NCBI GenBank assembly: GCA_963710665.1
Contig: CAVQBC010000005.1
Coordinates: 1 to 64,000 of the forward strand
From: CAVQBC01 sp963710665
GTDB lineage: Bacteria > Actinomycetota > Thermoleophilia > Solirubrobacterales > Solirubrobacteraceae
Length of the DNA: 64,000 nt
Reading direction: 5' to 3'
In this document: piece by piece, positions 24,397 through 32,544 of the stretch
Layout of the letters: the number at the start of each line of letters is the position of its first letter
Position numbering within the stretch: position 1 is the first letter of the stretch
Program-made: the position numbers and the translations under genes
Notes under the pieces: generated by a model
The model's database searches: none
The model's input: the letters and a program-made list of their open reading frames with translations, nothing else
Told to the model about the DNA's origin: nothing

Positions 24397-25593
24397 ATGA
24401 CCGTGCTCCGCCGTCTCGCGCTGCTCGCGGCGGGCAGCGCCGCCCTCCTGGTCGTGCCGGCGGCGACGGCGAGCGCCGCGACCGAGCTGACGCGGGGCGT
24501 GCTCCGCGACGCCTCCGGGCAGCCGAGCGCGGGCAAGGTCCGCGTGTACGCGTGGCCGCACCACAAGCGGCCGATGCGCCTGCCGCTGCTCGGCGAGGCA
24601 GACGCCGGCGCGAGCGGCGCGTTCGTCGTGGCCGCCGCCGACGACGCCCGGCTCGCGAAGCTCGCCAAGCAGCGCCACGGCTGGCTCGACCTGATCGCGG
24701 TCGGCGAGACGCCCGGCTTCCAGGGCCGGTGGGCGTTCACGAGCTTCATCGTCGGCGAGCAGCGCGCCGTGAAGTCCGTGGCCCCGCGGGACGTGACCAC
24801 GACCGCGGGCGTCGCGCGCGCCTCCGGCCCCACGCGCTCGCCGGACATCCGCATCACCGCCAAGCGACGCCTGCCGGCGGTCGTCCGGGCCGCGCAGGTC
24901 GGCGGCGAGCCGCCGAGCAACCGCTGCCGTCCCGAGTACCAGACGCTCAAGCCCGTCTCGACCCAGCGCTGGGCGCTGGTCGGGGAGCTCAACAACGCCT
25001 ACAACGACGGCACCCGGGCGAAGTTCTCCTACGGCCGCGAGCAGACCGCCGACACGAACTTCGGCGTCGGCGTGAGCTCCGACAGCGGCGGCAGCTTCAG
25101 CATCGAGGGCGAGACCCACGTCGCGGACTCCGGAGAGCTCACGTTCCCGACCGTCAAGCGGCGCTACGCCCGCAAGCTGCGCTCGAAGTTCGAGTTCACG
25201 CGCGAGGCGGCGCGCACGTACACGTGCGCGAAGTGGGACGTCCAGGTGCGGGCGAACCAGTGGTTGCTCGGCACCGACGACGCCATCCGCCAGAAGCGGG
25301 CGCTGGACCGCTGCGACGCGAGCTACGTCGGCGGGACGGACGCGGGCGCGAGCTTCGCGCGCGCGACGAACAACGCCACGCGCTGGAAGAAGGGCGCCGG
25401 GGTGAGCTTCCCGACCGTCTCCGGCGTCTCGGCGGGCCTGTGGCTGACCTCGCAGAGCGGCTTCTCGCGCAACGTGACGCTGGACTACGCGTTCGGCGGC
25501 CCGCGCGGCAAGAAGCACTTCATCTGCGGCGGCGACCACGGCAAGCAGAGCGCGGCTGTCGCCGGCCGCGTGTGGAGCGGGTCGCTCAAGTAG
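24397..25593 (+). CDS. Secreted protein of unknown function
   Basis: A 398-residue protein with a signal peptide (MTVLRRLALLAAGSAALLVV, cleavage near SAA at about residue 30). The start ATG 24397 is preceded by GAAAGGGA. The N-terminal part (ELTRGVLRDASGQPSAGKVR) looks like a beta-sandwich carbohydrate-type or transthyretin-like fold, then a Ser/Thr-rich region and a C-terminal beta-rich part. The C-terminal part has several conserved cysteines (NRCRPEY, YTCAKWD, DRCDASY, FICGGDH), plausible disulphides outside the cell. No catalytic motif was recognised. It follows the LysM gene by 17 bp and may be in its operon. Confidence 0.6.
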   Translation: MTVLRRLALLAAGSAALLVVPAATASAATELTRGVLRDASGQPSAGKVRVYAWPHHKRPMRLPLLGEADAGASGAFVVAAADDARLAKLAKQRHGWLDLIAVGETPGFQGRWAFTSFIVGEQRAVKSVAPRDVTTTAGVARASGPTRSPDIRITAKRRLPAVVRAAQVGGEPPSNRCRPEYQTLKPVSTQRWALVGELNNAYNDGTRAKFSYGREQTADTNFGVGVSSDSGGSFSIEGETHVADSGELTFPTVKRRYARKLRSKFEFTREAARTYTCAKWDVQVRANQWLLGTDDAIRQKRALDRCDASYVGGTDAGASFARATNNATRWKKGAGVSFPTVSGVSAGLWLTSQSGFSRNVTLDYAFGGPRGKKHFICGGDHGKQSAAVAGRVWSGSLK

Positions 25594-25603
25594 CCTCGGC
25601 GGC

Positions 25604-26263
25604 ATGAGCACGCGGGTCGAGTCGGCGGATGGCGAGGAGGTGCCGGTCAGCGGACCGGCCTCCTCCTCGCGGTCCCGCCGCCGGCGGCCGCTGCTGCTCG
25701 TGCTCGCGCTCGTGCTGCTCGCGGTCGCCGCCGGGGTGGCCGCGTGGCTGCTGCTGGGAGGCGACGAGCCGGTCACGCCGGGCCCGCTCGGCACCGGGGA
25801 GCGCAGCGGCGTCGGCGTCGGCCAGCGCGCCGGGGTCCCGTTCGGCTACGGCCTGCCGGTCGCCGTCAACCGCGGCAGCGAGCCGGCCGTGCTCGACCGC
25901 ATCGAGCTCGTCGATCCCCCCGCCGGGCTGCGCGTGCTCGAGACGCGCGTCGGCGGCCTCGAGCGCAAGTACCTGTGGTACGCGAGCTCGACCCGCTGGC
26001 CGGATCCCGAGCGCTACAGCGACCTGCAGCCGGTGCGCGGGTTCCGCGTCCCGCCGCAGAGCGCGCCGGGCGGCGACCGCGGCGTCGAGCTGGTGTTCGC
26101 GCTCCAGGCCGACAAGCCCGGGCGCTACGCCTTCAACCGCGTCGCGGTGGAGTACCACGTCGGGGACCGCCGGCACCGGGCCGAGCTGACCAACGGCCTG
26201 CGCGTGTGCGTCGCCCCGCCCGGGCAGGCCCCGACGCGCAACTGCCCCGCGGTCCGGCCCTGA
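25604..26263 (+). CDS. Membrane-anchored hypothetical protein
   Basis: A 219-residue protein: a basic, Ser-rich cytoplasmic start, one membrane helix (residues 29-50, LLLVLALVLLAVAAGVAAWL), then an extracellular domain rich in beta strands (LPVAVNRGSEPAVLDRIELV and GVELVFALQADKPGRYAFNR). Two C-terminal cysteines (RVCVAPPG and RNCPAV) may pair. The pattern suggests an envelope protein. It begins 10 bp after the previous gene's stop and runs in the same direction. Confidence 0.55.
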   Translation: MSTRVESADGEEVPVSGPASSSRSRRRRPLLLVLALVLLAVAAGVAAWLLLGGDEPVTPGPLGTGERSGVGVGQRAGVPFGYGLPVAVNRGSEPAVLDRIELVDPPAGLRVLETRVGGLERKYLWYASSTRWPDPERYSDLQPVRGFRVPPQSAPGGDRGVELVFALQADKPGRYAFNRVAVEYHVGDRRHRAELTNGLRVCVAPPGQAPTRNCPAVRP

Positions 26264-26306
26264 CGCACCTGGCGCCGCCCCGCGGCCCCGGCGTAGGATC
26301 GGGCCC

Positions 26307-26678
26307 ATGGACAACGTCGCGTACGTACAGGAGATCACCGGTCGCATGGCCGATCGCGACTTCGACCTCGACCTGGTCGAGAGCGACTTCGCGGACGACT
26401 TCGTCCACCACGCGAACGGCGTGACGGCGGACAAGGCGACCTACCTCGCGCGCGGTCGCAGCTACCGCGAGCGCTACGAGCGCATCGAACGCCCGGCCTT
26501 CGACGTGCTCGAGCCCGTCGGCGACGACCGCGTGCTCGTCGCCTACACGCTCGCGCTGACCGAGCGCGGCGGCAACACGGACCGGATCGCGGTCATGGCG
26601 CTGTGGACCATCCGCGACGGCAAGGTCGCCGCCCTGCGCGAGGTCGACGCCGCGGTGTCGGACCCGACCGACGTCTGA
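26307..26678 (+). CDS. SnoaL-like / nuclear-transport-factor-2 fold protein
   Basis: A 123-residue protein with the NTF2 pattern: an N-terminal helix, DFADDFVHHANGVTADKATY, the strand pair FDVLEPVGDDRVLVAYTLAL and a final ALWTIRDGKVAALREVDAA. The cone-shaped fold often binds a hydrophobic ligand or acts as an isomerase or dehydratase. Its stop is 1 bp before the galE start, so the two are cotranscribed. Confidence 0.7.
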   Translation: MDNVAYVQEITGRMADRDFDLDLVESDFADDFVHHANGVTADKATYLARGRSYRERYERIERPAFDVLEPVGDDRVLVAYTLALTERGGNTDRIAVMALWTIRDGKVAALREVDAAVSDPTDV

Positions 26679-26679
26679 G

Positions 26680-27657
26680 GTGAAGCTCCTCGTCACCGGC
26701 GGTGCCGGCTACGTCGGCAGCGTCGTGGCCAAGCAGCTCCTGCAACGGGGCGACGACGTGACCGTGCTCGACGACCTCTCGCGCGGCCACCGCGAGGCGA
26801 TCCCGGAGGGTGCGCGCCACGTCGAGGCGGACCTGCTCGACGCCGCCGCCGTGCGGGAGGCCCTGCGCGACGGCTACGACGGCGCGCTGCACTTCGCCGC
26901 GCTCGCGCTGGTCCCCGAGTCCGTCACGAGCCCCGAGCTCTACTGGCGCACCAACGTGATCGGGACCCGCAACCTGCTCGACGCGATGCGCGAGGCGGGG
27001 ACCGCCCGGCTCGTGTTCTCCTCCACCTGCGCGGTCTACGGCGAGCCCGACCACGTGCCGATGACGGAGGACCTCCCCACGCGGCCCGAGACCTCCTACG
27101 GGCGCTCCAAGCTCGCGGTCGACCACATGATCGCCGACGAGTGCCGCGCCCACGGGCTCGGCGCCGTCTCGCTGCGCTACTTCAACGTCGCGGGCGCGAG
27201 CGGCGAGCAGGGCGAGCACCACGACCCCGAGACGCACCTGATCCCGCTGGTGCTGCGGGCGGCGCTCGGGCTGCTCGGTGAGGTGAAGGTGTTCGGGACC
27301 GACTACCCGACGCCCGACGGCACGGCGATCCGCGACTACATCCACATCGAGGACCTCGGGGAGGCGCACCTGCTCGCCATCGACGCGACCGAGGCCGGCC
27401 GCCACCGGATCTACAACCTCGGCAACGGCCAGGGCTTCTCGGTGCGCGAGGTGATCGAGACGGCGCGCGCGGTGACCGGCCGCGACATCCCGGTGGTCGA
27501 GGCCGACCGCCGCGAGGGCGACCCCGCACAGCTCGTGGCCGCCTCCGAGCGCATCCGCTCCGAGCTCGGATGGGTTCCGCGCCGGCCGCGCCTCGAGACG
27601 ATCGTGGGCGACGCCTGGGCGTGGCACCAGGCGCACCCGGAGGGCTTCGCCGGCTAG
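26680..27657 (+). CDS. galE: UDP-glucose 4-epimerase
   Basis: A 325-residue extended-SDR enzyme starting at GTG 26680. The NAD motif GGAGYVGS is at residues 7-14, the catalytic Ser/Thr is in SSTCAVYGEPD, and the YxxxK pair is YGRSK. The conserved FNVAGA segment and RDYIHIEDLGEAH are classic GalE features. It interconverts UDP-glucose and UDP-galactose for polysaccharide and cell-envelope sugars. It is coupled to the SnoaL-like gene and followed by the PI-PLC-like membrane gene. Confidence 0.93.
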   Translation: MKLLVTGGAGYVGSVVAKQLLQRGDDVTVLDDLSRGHREAIPEGARHVEADLLDAAAVREALRDGYDGALHFAALALVPESVTSPELYWRTNVIGTRNLLDAMREAGTARLVFSSTCAVYGEPDHVPMTEDLPTRPETSYGRSKLAVDHMIADECRAHGLGAVSLRYFNVAGASGEQGEHHDPETHLIPLVLRAALGLLGEVKVFGTDYPTPDGTAIRDYIHIEDLGEAHLLAIDATEAGRHRIYNLGNGQGFSVREVIETARAVTGRDIPVVEADRREGDPAQLVAASERIRSELGWVPRRPRLETIVGDAWAWHQAHPEGFAG

Positions 27658-27679
27658 GCGCGGGGGGCGAGCGCACGCC

Positions 27680-29878
27680 ATGGCCCGACGACCGCTCCGC
27701 CTCACCGAACGCGCGCGGTCCATGGCGAGCGTCGGGCTCGTCGTGGTCGGCGCGATCCTGATCTTCTTCGGCACGGTCGCCCTCTACCTCCGGGAGCAGG
27801 TGGTCGACCGCGACGCGTTCGCCGACCGCGCGGTGGCGGCGCTCGAGGACGACGATGTCAGCCAGTTCGTGGGCCGGCAGGTCGTCGTCAACCTCATCGA
27901 CCGCGGCTCCACCGACCTCATCGCCGCGCGGCCGCTGCTCGAGTCGGTGGTCCAGGGCGTGCTGCAGACCGACGCGTTCCGGCGCGTGTTCCGCTCCGCG
28001 GCGGTCGAGACGAACCGCGTCTTCTTCGTGCGCGAGCGCCGCAACGCGCTCTTCGACCTCAGCGACGCGGCGGAGGTCGTGAGCTTCGGGGCTCGCTCGG
28101 TCTCGCCGCGCCTCGCCCGGGAGCTCCCGCAGGACCTCCCGGTGCGGCTCTGGTCGCTGAGCCGGCGCGACTTCGCCGGCGCGACCCTGGCGGCGGCCGA
28201 CTCGGTGCGGGTGCTCGGCATCGTGCTGCCGCTGATGGCGGTGCTGGCGTTCGTCTCCGCGATCGTCGTCGCGACCGACCGGCGGATCGCGGTGCTCCGC
28301 GGCGGGCTGGCCGTCGGCGTCGCGGGCGCGGTGCTCGCCGTCGCGCTGGTCGCGCTCCAGGCGCGCACGCTCGCGGGGGTCAAGGGCGACGACGCGGTGA
28401 CCGACGAGGAGACCCGCGCCGCGGTCGAGGGCGTCCTCCAGGCCTACCTCGGCGACCTGTTCACGTGGGCGCTGCTGCTCGGGCTGCTCGGGCTCGTGGT
28501 CGGCGCCGCCGCCGCGGCGCTCGACCCCGAGGACGTCGAGGGCCCGGTGCGCCGCATGCGCGACCGGCTCCTCCAGCCGCCGCGCACGCGGGCGTGGCGG
28601 GCGGTCCGGGGCGCGGGCGCGATGGGGCTGGGGATCCTCGTCGTGCTCGAGCCGATGCTGTCCCTGCGCCTCGGGGCGATCGGCGCCGGCGCGCTGCTCG
28701 TGTTCTTCGGGGCCGGCGAGCTGCTGGCGCTGCTCGGGCGCCCCGGCCGCACGGCGGCCGAGGCCGAGCACACGCGGCGCCGCGCCTTCGCGCGGGCGGG
28801 CCTGGCCGGCACCCTCGTCGCCGCGGCGCTCGCGCTGCTCGTCGTGACCGTGGCGCGGGAGGGCCCCGAGCCGCAGGAGACGCCGCAGCTCGCCTCGTCG
28901 GCGGGTCGCTGCAACGGCTCCGTGGCGCTGTGCGAGCTGCGCCTCAACGAAGCCGTGTTCGCCGGGACCCACAACGCGTTCTCGGCCGCCGACAGCCCGG
29001 GCTGGTTCATCACCAACCAGCGGCACACGATCAAGCGCCAGCTGTCCGACGGCATCCGCCTGCTGCTGATCGACGCCCACTGGGGCGTGCAGGACGCCCG
29101 CGGGAAGGTGCGCACGGACTTCCGCCGCGAGGGCCGCGACCGCAACCGCGTGGCCGCCAGCCTTCCGCCCTCGGTGCTCGCGGCGGCCGAGCGGCTCGGC
29201 GGCCGGCTCGGCGCGGGGGACACCGAGGGCGGCAAGCGCGACGTCTGGCTCTGCCACACGGTCTGCGAGCTCGGCGCCACGCGGATGGCCGACTCGCTCG
29301 GCGACATCAAGACGTTCCTCGACGAGAACCCCGGCGAGGTCGTGATCCTGTTCGTCGAGCCCTACGTCCCTCCGTCGGCGATCGCGCGCGTGTTCAAGCA
29401 GGCCGGCCTCGACCGGCGGGTCGTGACGCTCGCCCGCGACCAGCCGCTCCCCACGCTCGGCGAGCTCGTGCGGACCGACAAGCGCGTGGTGGTGCTCACC
29501 GAGCACGACGCCGACGGTACGGTGCCGTGGTACCTCGACGGGTTCTCGTTCGTGCAGGACACGCCGCTGGGCGCCCAGCAGATCGGGCAGCTGAGGTGCA
29601 CGCGCACGCGCGGGACGGCCGACAGCCCGCTGCTCATGCTCAACCACTGGGCCGACCTCTTCCCGCCGCGCCTGCGCGCCAACCGGCCCTTCCTGCGCGA
29701 GCGCGTCCTCCTCCACCGCGCGCACCGGTGCGCGCGCGAGCGGAGGATGCCGGTGAACCTCATCGCGGTCGACTTCTACGACCAGGGCCCGCTCATCGAC
29801 GCCGTGGACGAGCTCAACGGCGAGCGCATCCGCGCCCACCGCCGCGCGCTGGCCGCCACCGCCGCCCCCAGCGGGTAG
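27680..29878 (+). CDS. Membrane protein with C-terminal PI-PLC-like domain
   Basis: A 732-residue protein. The N-terminal half has membrane helices near residues 15-35, 180-200, 210-230, 255-280, 310-345 and 370-395, with a soluble alpha-helical segment (about 40-170, VSQFVGRQVVVNLIDRGSTD). From about residue 425 comes a phosphatidylinositol-specific phospholipase C X-type domain: VFAGTHNAFSAADSPGWFI (first catalytic His), IRLLLIDAHWGVQ, then VWLCHTVCELGATRM (second catalytic His) and KTFLDENPGEVVILFVE. The two His spacing and the NPxE motif follow bacterial PI-PLC. It lies after galE. The substrate could be a membrane phosphoinositol or other phosphodiester lipid; this is inference. Confidence 0.8.
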   Translation: MARRPLRLTERARSMASVGLVVVGAILIFFGTVALYLREQVVDRDAFADRAVAALEDDDVSQFVGRQVVVNLIDRGSTDLIAARPLLESVVQGVLQTDAFRRVFRSAAVETNRVFFVRERRNALFDLSDAAEVVSFGARSVSPRLARELPQDLPVRLWSLSRRDFAGATLAAADSVRVLGIVLPLMAVLAFVSAIVVATDRRIAVLRGGLAVGVAGAVLAVALVALQARTLAGVKGDDAVTDEETRAAVEGVLQAYLGDLFTWALLLGLLGLVVGAAAAALDPEDVEGPVRRMRDRLLQPPRTRAWRAVRGAGAMGLGILVVLEPMLSLRLGAIGAGALLVFFGAGELLALLGRPGRTAAEAEHTRRRAFARAGLAGTLVAAALALLVVTVAREGPEPQETPQLASSAGRCNGSVALCELRLNEAVFAGTHNAFSAADSPGWFITNQRHTIKRQLSDGIRLLLIDAHWGVQDARGKVRTDFRREGRDRNRVAASLPPSVLAAAERLGGRLGAGDTEGGKRDVWLCHTVCELGATRMADSLGDIKTFLDENPGEVVILFVEPYVPPSAIARVFKQAGLDRRVVTLARDQPLPTLGELVRTDKRVVVLTEHDADGTVPWYLDGFSFVQDTPLGAQQIGQLRCTRTRGTADSPLLMLNHWADLFPPRLRANRPFLRERVLLHRAHRCARERRMPVNLIAVDFYDQGPLIDAVDELNGERIRAHRRALAATAAPSG

Positions 29879-29924
29879 CGCCCGGCCTCGCCGACCGGGC
29901 TCGACGGCGTGCGAAGATCGGCCC

Positions 29925-31115
29925 ATGGTCACCTCCACGGGCCCGCGCCGCCGCCTCGGCGCCGTCCTGCGAGAGGAGGAGCGGGTCACCCCGCTCGAGC
30001 TGTTCTTCGACCTGGTGTTCGTCCTCGCGCTCACGCAGTGCACCGCGCTGATGGCCGGCGAGCCGACCTGGGGCGGGCTGGCCAAGGGCCTGCTGGTGCT
30101 CGCCGTCCTGTGGTGGTCGTGGGTGGGCTACGCGTGGCTGACGAGCGTCGTCGACCCAGAGGAGGGCGCGGTGCGCCTGGTGATCTTCGCCGCGATGGCG
30201 GCGCTGCTCGTCGTGGCGCTGTGCGTGCCGGACGCGTTCGGCGACCTCGGGCTGACGTTCGCGCTCGCCTACGCGGGCGTGCGCGCCGCGCACATCGCGC
30301 TCTACGTCCTCGCCAGCCGCGACGACCCCGCGATGCGGAAGTCGGTCCTGGGGCTCGCGGTCAGCACGGCGATCGGGGTCGGGCTGCTGGTCGGCGCGTC
30401 GTTCCTCGACGGCCTCGCGCAGGGCGCGCTGTGGGCCGTCGCGATCGGGCTCGACATGCTCGGGCCGTTCCTGTTCGGCGCCGAGGGCTGGAAGCTCGTC
30501 CCCGGGCACTTCGCCGAGCGCCACGGCCTGATCGTGATCATCGCCCTCGGCGAGTCGATCGTCGCCATCGGCGTCGGCGCGGAGGCCGGGCTCACGTTCG
30601 GCGTGGGCGTCGCGGCGGTGCTCGGCGTCGGGCTTGCGGCGACGCTGTGGTGGGCGTACTTCGACGTCGTGGCGCTCGTCGCCACCCGGCGCCTGGAAGA
30701 GGCGCCCGCGGGCCGCGTGCGCAACGAGATGGCGCGCGACTCGTACTCGTTCCTGCACCTGCCGATGGTGGCCGGCATCGTGCTCGTCGCGCTCGGCCTC
30801 AAGAAGACGCTCGAGCACGTCGACGAGCCGCTCTCAACCGTGCCGGCCGCCGCGCTCGTGGGCGGGCTCGCGCTCTACCTGCTCGCCCACGTCGCGTTCC
30901 GGGAGCGCAACGTGCGCACGCTGAGCGTGCGCCGCCTGGTCACCGCGGTCGTGCTGGTCGCCCTGCTGCCGGTGGCGGTGGAGCTGCCGGCGCTCGCGAC
31001 GCTCGCCCTCGTCACCGCGGTGATGTGCGCGCTGATCGCCTACGAGACGATCCGCTACGCCGAGGCGCGCGACCGGATCCGCCACCAGCTGGCGGCGGAG
31101 CCGCCCGCCGGGTAA
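29925..31115 (+). CDS. Low-temperature-requirement A (LtrA) family membrane protein
   Basis: A 396-residue protein with about ten membrane helices. The family signature is at residues 22-45 (RVTPLELFFDLVFVLALTQ), and the second half has EGWKLVPGHFAERHGLIVII, ALGESIVAIGVGAEAG and a YFDVVALVATRRL segment. The C-terminal half ends with ITYETIRYAEARD-type sequence. It is the intact paralogue of the frameshifted gene at 3936-5092, and it runs from ATG 29925 after the PI-PLC gene. Function of the family is unclear. Confidence 0.88.
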   Translation: MVTSTGPRRRLGAVLREEERVTPLELFFDLVFVLALTQCTALMAGEPTWGGLAKGLLVLAVLWWSWVGYAWLTSVVDPEEGAVRLVIFAAMAALLVVALCVPDAFGDLGLTFALAYAGVRAAHIALYVLASRDDPAMRKSVLGLAVSTAIGVGLLVGASFLDGLAQGALWAVAIGLDMLGPFLFGAEGWKLVPGHFAERHGLIVIIALGESIVAIGVGAEAGLTFGVGVAAVLGVGLAATLWWAYFDVVALVATRRLEEAPAGRVRNEMARDSYSFLHLPMVAGIVLVALGLKKTLEHVDEPLSTVPAAALVGGLALYLLAHVAFRERNVRTLSVRRLVTAVVLVALLPVAVELPALATLALVTAVMCALIAYETIRYAEARDRIRHQLAAEPPAG

Positions 31116-31151
31116 GGCGGGCGGCCCCGGTCGCAGCGGGCGGGGTGCGGC

Positions 31152-32348
31152 CTACGCGTTGGCGGGCTCGCGCTCGGTCGCGTCGATCACGCCGGCGCGC
31201 TCCTTGTGGCGGCGCTCGTACTCGCGGACGGCCTTGCGGCGGTCCTCATCGGCGCTCGCCAGCGCGGTGCTGATCTGCTCGACGTTCTGCGAGTCGTAGC
31301 CGGTCCACGGCTCGTCCTCGACCAGCGTGTCGATGCGCTCGAGCACCGTCTGGCGGGACTCCGCGCCGCGCTCATAGGCCCGCAGCCGCATGAGCTCGGC
31401 CTGCGAGAGCTGCCGCAGCCGGGTGATGATGTCCTCGGCGGTCAGCGTCTCGTAGCCGGCGATCGGCAGGTCGGCCGGCGGCGTCGGAGCCGCGGGCGTC
31501 TGGGCCGTCGTGGTGCGCGGGGCGGGCGTGGCGCGCTTGGCCGACCGGTTGCCGGTGGCGGCGGTGGAGCGCTTCGCGCCCGTGGAGCCCCGCGACCCGG
31601 TCGAGCGCTTGGCGGCCGAGGCCGGGCGCTGCGCCGACGAGGAGCGCGAGCTCGTGCGCTTCGCGGTGGAGCGGGAGCTCGTGCCCGCGGGCTTCGGGGT
31701 CTCGGAGCGCTTCGGCGACGCGGCGCGCGCGGTGCGGCGGGCGGCGCCGGTGGCGGCCTCCTGGGCCTGGCGGCCGATCTCGCGCACGGACTGGCCGGCG
31801 CCGGTATCCGTCAGGCGGTAGGAGGAGCGGCCGTTGACGTCGGCCTTGGCGACGGCCTCGGTGAGCGCCGGGATCTCGCCCAGCACGAAGTCGAGCATGC
31901 GCTGCTCGTCCTGGCGGATGGATGCCGCCAGGCGGGCGGTCTCCTTGTCGCCGGTCTGGTCGGCGAGCCGCTCGATCGCGGTGTAGGTCGCGATCTCGAG
32001 CGCCTCGGCGGCCGCGGACTCCTTGGCGTTCTTGAGGACCTTCTCCTCGCCGCCGCTGCCGCGCAGCATGTCGAACGGCGCCTTGGCCAGCGCCAGCCAC
32101 TGGGCGGACAGGCTCTCGACGGCCCCGAGCCCGGCGAGGACGGGGTTGCCGCCGTGCCCGAGCTCCCCGATGCGCTTCTCGAGGCGCTCGGCGTGCGAGC
32201 GCGTCTCGTCGAGGTGCTTCTCGAGCCCCTTGCGGTACGAGCCGCCCGGGGTGATCCCGATCTGGGACTGGAGGTCGCGGACGAGCCCCATCTCGGTCGC
32301 GTGCGCTTCTTCCAGGTACTGCGTGATCTTCTGCTCGGCGTTCGGCAT
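31152..32348 (-). CDS. DUF892 ferritin-like protein with histone-like basic tail
   Basis: A 398-residue protein starting at ATG 32348 (ribosome site GAAGGG). Residues 1-170 are the DUF892 (YciF-like) ferritin-like helical bundle: KITQYLEEAHATEMGLVRDL, HLDETRSHAERLEKRIGEL and EIATYTAIERLADQTGDKET. Residues 205-285 are low-complexity and rich in Ser, Thr, Lys, Arg, Ala and Pro, like a histone H1 tail. The last 90 residues (AGYETLTAEDIITRLRQLSQ, LMRLRAYERGAESRQ, TVLERIDTLVEDEPW) form a helical domain seen in other actinobacterial proteins. YciF-type proteins are stress-induced and may bind metal or DNA; the tail suggests DNA or nucleoid binding. Confidence 0.75.
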   Translation of the reverse strand: MPNAEQKITQYLEEAHATEMGLVRDLQSQIGITPGGSYRKGLEKHLDETRSHAERLEKRIGELGHGGNPVLAGLGAVESLSAQWLALAKAPFDMLRGSGGEEKVLKNAKESAAAEALEIATYTAIERLADQTGDKETARLAASIRQDEQRMLDFVLGEIPALTEAVAKADVNGRSSYRLTDTGAGQSVREIGRQAQEAATGAARRTARAASPKRSETPKPAGTSSRSTAKRTSSRSSSAQRPASAAKRSTGSRGSTGAKRSTAATGNRSAKRATPAPRTTTAQTPAAPTPPADLPIAGYETLTAEDIITRLRQLSQAELMRLRAYERGAESRQTVLERIDTLVEDEPWTGYDSQNVEQISTALASADEDRRKAVREYERRHKERAGVIDATEREPANA

Positions 32349-32496
32349 CGGATGAATCCCTTCGATGGCGTAGTTGTGCCTTGCTTCGTAGGTACTGCCC
32401 AATCGGCCCCATCTCAACAGTGCGGCCCGCGCTGCGATCAGCGTGTCGCGCGGACGGCGGTCCGGGCGCGGCGCACAGGGGCGCGGCCGACCAGTG

Positions 32497-32519
32497 CTTG
32501 CAAGTTAGCAGCTTGCGAG
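32497..32519. promoter_or_regulatory. Candidate tandem palindromes upstream of the DUF892 gene
   Basis: CTTGCAAG (32497-32504) is a perfect palindrome and CTTGCGAG (32512-32519) a near copy 15 bp away, about one and a half helical turns. They lie about 150 bp upstream of the DUF892 start, in the 196-bp gap after the formamidase-like gene, where a regulator could bind. No regulator is assigned. Confidence 0.35.
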
Positions 32520-32544
32520 CAACCAGCAAGCCCTTTCGGGGCCG

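Noticed and set aside
18849..30085. Other long antisense frames (for example 18849-20576, 27182-30085)
   Set aside because: They lie opposite a clear MFS exporter and a PI-PLC-like protein; their Arg/Ala/Pro-rich sequence and lack of ribosome sites mark them as shadows.
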